From Lachnospiraceae bacterium (GTDB lineage Bacteria > Bacillota > Clostridia > Lachnospirales > Lachnospiraceae), in assembly GCA_021770785.1 (NCBI GenBank), contig JAETQH010000017.1, positions 1-64,000 on the forward strand: a stretch of 64,000 bases of DNA. Direction: 5' to 3'. Below, piece after piece: positions 60,386 through 64,000 of this stretch. The position numbers and the translations under genes are program-made. The notes below the pieces were generated by a model. The model saw only the letters and a list, made by a program, of their open reading frames with translations. It was not told where the DNA came from and made no database searches. Position 1 is the first letter of the stretch, and the number at the start of each line of letters is the position of its first letter.

Positions 60386-61174
60386 TTACATATAGCGGTA
60401 AATATTAAAAATATTAATCACGATAATGACAGCCATCAGCCCGATAAAAAGGCGGTCAACGGTTTTCCCGTCTATTTTTTTATTGACGGTGCTCCCCGCA
60501 AACCCGCCCAGAATTCCGCAGGCAACCATAAGCAGCAGTGTCTGAGGCTTAAATTCCGGCACATCTCCCTTTGCCAGCGTGCTGATAAGGCTTGAAATCT
60601 GTGAGAACATAATAATATAAATCGAATACATTGCGGCCTGCTTTGACTCCATCGAAAACAGAAAAAACAGCGCCACCAGATTTATCGGTCCCCCGCCAAT
60701 GCTCAAAAACGATGAAAGGATTCCCAAAAATACACCGACCAGAAAAATCACGACCGTATTCTGGACCTGAAGGGTTTTAATCCGCGCCTTATTGACGGTA
60801 TACAGCAGTGTCCCGACCGTAAGCACCAGCAAAACTGCAGCTTGAACGGCTCCGACACGGCTGGTGTCATCCATGCAGGCCAGAACACCCTGATAAAGCG
60901 ATTTTCCCACAAGACCCCCGACGACCCCGCCGAGCGCAATCACTGTCGCAAACCGTTTGTCAAACGCAAACGTATGTTTCAATTTCATGTTTTTGTACAG
61001 CGAGACAACCGACATTGAGAGTACCGTACAGCCCGACAGAAAGGAAACCGTTGTGACTTCAAGTATCCCGGTCGCATCAAGCACCGGCTTGATAATAACC
61101 CCTCCGCCGATTCCGCAGATTGCCCCGACGACCGAAGAGAAAAAGCACACAAGAAAAATTATGAGCGTTTCCAT
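60386..61174 (-). CDS. TauE/SafE-family membrane transporter
   Basis: This 262-residue protein has about eight membrane helices. The first contains IIFLVCFFSSVVGAICGIGGGVIIKPVL, with the family's GIGGGxxxxP motif; a second copy, FLGILSSFLSIGGGPINLVALFFL, is near residue 160. Such proteins export sulfite, sulfoacetate or other anions. The start at 61174 (GGAGGAGAACA before ATG) overlaps the nagA end by 16 nt, so it is coupled to nagA, which suggests a role in the same amino-sugar pathway. Confidence 0.88.
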   Translation of the reverse strand: METLIIFLVCFFSSVVGAICGIGGGVIIKPVLDATGILEVTTVSFLSGCTVLSMSVVSLYKNMKLKHTFAFDKRFATVIALGGVVGGLVGKSLYQGVLACMDDTSRVGAVQAAVLLVLTVGTLLYTVNKARIKTLQVQNTVVIFLVGVFLGILSSFLSIGGGPINLVALFFLFSMESKQAAMYSIYIIMFSQISSLISTLAKGDVPEFKPQTLLLMVACGILGGFAGSTVNKKIDGKTVDRLFIGLMAVIIVINIFNIYRYM

Positions 61175-62313
61175 TGTTCTCCTCCGATCCATACCGCCGC
61201 CGGTTCATTCCTCTCGTCAAGCAAAACCAGGTCCGCATCCTTTCCATCCGCAATGGAACCCTTTTCCCCGAATACGCCAATCAGTTTTGCCGGATTCTCC
61301 GTCAGCATCGGCAATACCTCCTCCAAAGGCAGTCCCGTATAAGAGAGCATATTTGCAAGCGCCACATCCTGTGTAAGCGTGCTTCCCGCGCGCACACCTG
61401 TGTCCGCAAGCTTCGCATCTCCGTCCTCCACAACAACCTGATTAACGCCGAGATGATAATTCCCGTCCGGCAGCCCTGCGGCCATAATCGAATCCGTAAT
61501 CAGAACCACACGATCCGTACCCTTCGCCTTTGCAATGAGGCGCACCGTACCCGGATGCAGATGACGTCCGTCACAGATTACCTCGCAGTACACATCGGAT
61601 TCGAGCGCTGCCCCGAAAATCGCCGGTTCATGCTGATGCAAAAGCCGCATGGCATTCCCTGTGTGTGTGGACGCAGCCACACCCGCCGCCACCGCGCGCA
61701 TCGAAGTCTCATAATCCGCACCGGAATGCCCCATCGCAGCCACAACGCCAAGCTCCTTTAACGCCGGAATCAATTCTGTCACGCCTGCCACCTCCGGTGA
61801 GACCGTAATATACCGGATGCAGCCTTTTGCAAGCGCCTGATAATCGGCTACAAGTTTAGCATCTCCTTCTCTCAGCAGTTCCTCCGGCATCGCTCCCTTA
61901 TACTCCGGCGCAAGAAACGGCCCCTCTAAATGAATCCCCAGCAATTCTGCACCCTTGTGCTTTTCTCTGCGGAAAGCCAGACACTGCCCGATGCACCACT
62001 CGGTCTGCTCCTTTGTGTCTGTCAGCACCGAAGCAAGATAGGATGTGGTCCCATGGGATGCGAAAAAATTTCCGATTTTTTCGTAGCCGCCTATATCCGC
62101 TCCATTCACATCCACTCCCATTGCGCCGTGTGTGTGAATATCAATAAAACCGGGCACAAGCTTCCTGCCCTTTGCGTCAAAAACCGACGCGTCCGCGGGA
62201 AGCGCTTTTGTCTCTTCGTAAAGCTTCATCTTACCGTTCCGGATTCCAATCGTTCCTCGGCAAAACTTGTGTCCTATGTAAATTTCTCCGTTAATGATAT
62301 ATCTCTCGTCCAT
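61159..62313 (-). CDS. nagA: N-acetylglucosamine-6-phosphate deacetylase
   Basis: This 384-residue amidohydrolase removes acetate from GlcNAc-6-P to give glucosamine-6-P. Metal and catalytic motifs are PGFIDIHTHGAMGVDV near residue 55, GIHLEGPFLAPEYKGA near 125, GHSGADYETSMRAV near 190, THTGNAMRLLHQHEP near 210 and the catalytic Asp in VVLITDSIMAAGLPDG near 275. The gene lies between nagB and the TauE-type gene; 15 nt separate it from nagB. Confidence 0.93.
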   Translation of the reverse strand: MDERYIINGEIYIGHKFCRGTIGIRNGKMKLYEETKALPADASVFDAKGRKLVPGFIDIHTHGAMGVDVNGADIGGYEKIGNFFASHGTTSYLASVLTDTKEQTEWCIGQCLAFRREKHKGAELLGIHLEGPFLAPEYKGAMPEELLREGDAKLVADYQALAKGCIRYITVSPEVAGVTELIPALKELGVVAAMGHSGADYETSMRAVAAGVAASTHTGNAMRLLHQHEPAIFGAALESDVYCEVICDGRHLHPGTVRLIAKAKGTDRVVLITDSIMAAGLPDGNYHLGVNQVVVEDGDAKLADTGVRAGSTLTQDVALANMLSYTGLPLEEVLPMLTENPAKLIGVFGEKGSIADGKDADLVLLDERNEPAAVWIGGEQWKRS

Positions 62314-62328
62314 GTAAATCCTCCGCGC

Positions 62329-63147
62329 CTACGGCAGCTTTGCCACAAATTCTGTAATCCGAATCAGCGCATCCGCATGCTGCTGCAAAAGCGTTACCGG
62401 AAAATGGGCCGATACCTCGCCGTACGCCGCATGACGCACAACACTGCGATGCCAGTCGCGGAAACACCCTAACCGCACTTTTCTTGCGCTGCAAATCTCG
62501 TGCATTCCGATTGTAACACAATAGCGCGGCATATCGTCGATTGCACCGTTTAAATCCCCGATGGCATTTGCCGTGCGCGTTTCCCTGCTGATTTCGAGAA
62601 CCCGCGTATGCAGATTTCCGAATTCCTCCGGCGAGAGCGTATCGTCGGACTCATTAAATGCCAGATGTCCGTTGATTCCAATTCCGCCGAAGCAGATATC
62701 CACACCGCCAAGCCTCTCAATCAGCTCACCCATTGCAGACAGATTCTTCGGATCCGGAAATACCCGCTGTTCCGGCGGCATCACAAGCTCCGGCCGGATT
62801 TTCGTGTACACGGTCCTCTCCATAAAACCGCGGAAGCTTAAAGAATCATCCTTTGAAATCCACTCTTTATCGTCTGTCAGATATTCGTCCATATTTAAAA
62901 ACCAGACATTCTTCAGGCTGATGTTCCCGCTGTTTACCAACTCCACGAAATAAGGATATTGCCCCACCGGACCCACCGGACAGATAAATACGGTCCTCTC
63001 CCCCAGCTCGTTCTTTCTGCTTATCTCGTCCACCATCTCTTGTGCAATCTCACGGAATACAGCCTCATTGTCCGGCAATACCGCAACCGGAATCTTCGGA
63101 GCCTCCAAAAGCTTTTCCCTGCTGTAACTGTTATATTCGTGTCTCAT
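62329..63147 (-). CDS. nagB: Glucosamine-6-phosphate deaminase-family protein
   Basis: This 272-residue protein converts glucosamine-6-P to fructose-6-P and ammonia. Family motifs are WFLNMDEYL near residue 80 (active-site Asp), FGGIGINGHLAFNES near 150 (His and Glu of the base pair) and the lid-like RVFPDPKNLSAMGEL. It is somewhat divergent from the usual NagB (for example VFICPVGPVGQY in place of LGLATGSTP), so a related sugar-phosphate isomerase is possible. It lies directly upstream of nagA. Confidence 0.85.
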   Translation of the reverse strand: MRHEYNSYSREKLLEAPKIPVAVLPDNEAVFREIAQEMVDEISRKNELGERTVFICPVGPVGQYPYFVELVNSGNISLKNVWFLNMDEYLTDDKEWISKDDSLSFRGFMERTVYTKIRPELVMPPEQRVFPDPKNLSAMGELIERLGGVDICFGGIGINGHLAFNESDDTLSPEEFGNLHTRVLEISRETRTANAIGDLNGAIDDMPRYCVTIGMHEICSARKVRLGCFRDWHRSVVRHAAYGEVSAHFPVTLLQQHADALIRITEFVAKLP

Positions 63148-63168
63148 ATCTTACCCCTTTCTCTGCTC

Positions 63169-64000
63169 CTAATGCAGTCCTGTATATTTTTTTGTAACCT
63201 CCAGAATACGGTATACATCCAGATATGGCTGATAGTCCGGCTCTTTTTCGCAAATATAATCCCGCAACTTCTCCCATTTTTCATCGGCCGATTTTTTTTC
63301 TCCGCACGCAAGTGCACAAAGCGCATCCGCAAACAGCATACTGTAATTTCTGTGATATTCCAAAAGCTTCCAGCCAAAGGACTCATAGCTTCCTTCCGCA
63401 TTTTTGTGGCGTAAAATCTCTGCTGCAAATCCCGTGCAGCATTCCTTGATATGCTCCATACTTTCCGCTATGCCCGTGTCTTTTCGCTCTCCCTTTCCAT
63501 TCACATAATCGCAGTCGGAAAAGTCTGACAATTTGGTCAGATACTGCAACACGACAGGCCAGTCTTCGCCGTAACACGCCGCAAAATATTCCGTGATTAC
63601 ATCCTCTGCCACAGCGTTCTCGTCAAAAAGCGTATACGCCATCATGTAGTTCGGCAGCGCATTCGGAAACGCCGCACGTAGCTCCTGACAGCTGATATAG
63701 CCGTCAAGCCCCATTTGTTTCAGCTTTTGTATATCATCGTGAATCACCTGCGCAATATGCACATATCCAAAATCTCCGTAATGCGCACGCCCCAGCGGAT
63801 AATCGTACACAAAACCGTCCCCGTCAAACACCGCCTGCCAGCCGGCCAGAAACGCCATATTTTCCGCCAGACTTGTCGGCAGCGTAACCCGGTTGCGCAC
63901 AAAGGCCGGAAGCTCCTTCCCCGTGCTGCCCAGCTCATAGCTCCTCTGAAAGGTCCGGCTAATCGGCGCGAACATCAGAACAAACCGCTCCGGATGCAGC
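63169..64000 (-). CDS. DUF4838-domain protein (partial, cut by window edge)
   Basis: At least 276 residues are visible; the reading frame continues past 64000 (upstream codons read LHPERFVLM before the first internal Met), so the start lies outside the window. The sequence MFAPISRTFQRSYELGSTG, then WQAVFDGDGFVYDYPLGRAHYGD and LGLDGYISCQELRAAFPNALPNYMMAYTLFDE match the DUF4838 region of carbohydrate-active alpha-glucuronidase-like proteins as I recall it. No signal sequence can be judged. In a nag gene cluster it may help to release or process host or dietary glycans. Confidence 0.75.
   Translation of the reverse strand, partial: LHPERFVLMFAPISRTFQRSYELGSTGKELPAFVRNRVTLPTSLAENMAFLAGWQAVFDGDGFVYDYPLGRAHYGDFGYVHIAQVIHDDIQKLKQMGLDGYISCQELRAAFPNALPNYMMAYTLFDENAVAEDVITEYFAACYGEDWPVVLQYLTKLSDFSDCDYVNGKGERKDTGIAESMEHIKECCTGFAAEILRHKNAEGSYESFGWKLLEYHRNYSMLFADALCALACGEKKSADEKWEKLRDYICEKEPDYQPYLDVYRILEVTKKYTGLH

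Noticed and set aside
61174-61761. Plus-strand open frame of 195 codons opposite nagA
   Set aside because: Arg/His-rich antisense frame of a well supported gene, with no ribosome binding site.

Overview
The window looks like a chromosomal segment of a spore-forming, low-to-mid GC Firmicute, most probably a gut Lachnospiraceae (Clostridia). The support is a complete spoIIAA-spoIIAB-sigF operon, a CIRCE-controlled clpB, a T-box leader on valS, purine-rich ribosome binding sites, and protein families such as DUF4474, VanW, FapA/DUF342 and DHHW that are common in that family. Almost every gene lies on the minus strand. There are no rRNA or tRNA genes, no CRISPR array and no intact transposase. 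The family assignment is an inference from gene content.

Layout. 1-6 kb: a small conserved protein, a SpoU-type rRNA methyltransferase, pfkA and dnaE. 6-9.5 kb: an OmpR-type response regulator, an ABC transporter, and the wreck of the cognate histidine kinase, decayed by an internal deletion and a perfect-palindrome mutation. 9.6-13.3 kb: a truncated SocA/Panacea-like (DUF4065) gene and clpB with a CIRCE operator. 13.5-23.7 kb: a VanW protein, then a five-gene clostridial-type cellulose operon (GH5 endoglucanase, BcsA with a PilZ domain, a membrane-anchored partner, an MBOAT O-acyltransferase and a DHHW/AlgJ-like protein). A membrane diguanylate cyclase is transcribed divergently from it. Together these suggest c-di-GMP-activated synthesis and acetylation of a cellulose-like exopolysaccharide. 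23.8-25.7 kb: a metallophosphoesterase and a DUF4474 protein. 26-30.5 kb: two GH43 glycosidases and a divergent AraC regulator, a small xylan/arabinan utilisation locus. 30.5-35.1 kb: rarA, an Hpt protein and a large hybrid sensor kinase. 35.4-39.3 kb: cstA, a decayed membrane-protein gene, a 4Fe-4S protein and a divergent Crp/Fnr regulator with a palindromic operator placed for class II activation. 39.3-46.2 kb: a coiled-coil protein, a HAD phosphatase, the spoIIA operon, a zinc-ribbon TPR membrane protein, a 47-residue protein and FapA. 46.3-53.5 kb: valS with its T-box and an RND-type exporter. 53.8-64 kb: a 43-residue membrane protein, a 1812-residue secreted beta-helix/Ig-like protein, a lipoprotein, a TauE/SafE exporter, nagA, nagB and a partial DUF4838 gene, probably amino-sugar catabolism.

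The most interesting unexplained signal is in the intergenic DNA. Four copies of a roughly 90-nt structured element (6060, 9566, 44569, 53685) all sit, in the same orientation, directly after the U-tract of an intrinsic terminator. Their main stem changes sequence between copies but stays paired. A second repeat family (10295 and 25703, 60 of 63 bases identical) carries an extended -10 promoter motif and hairpins upstream of a gene. A third (7 and 15915) shares a 48-nt core. A 105-bp MITE-like element lies at 25920.

All names are from reading the sequence and translations; no database search was run.
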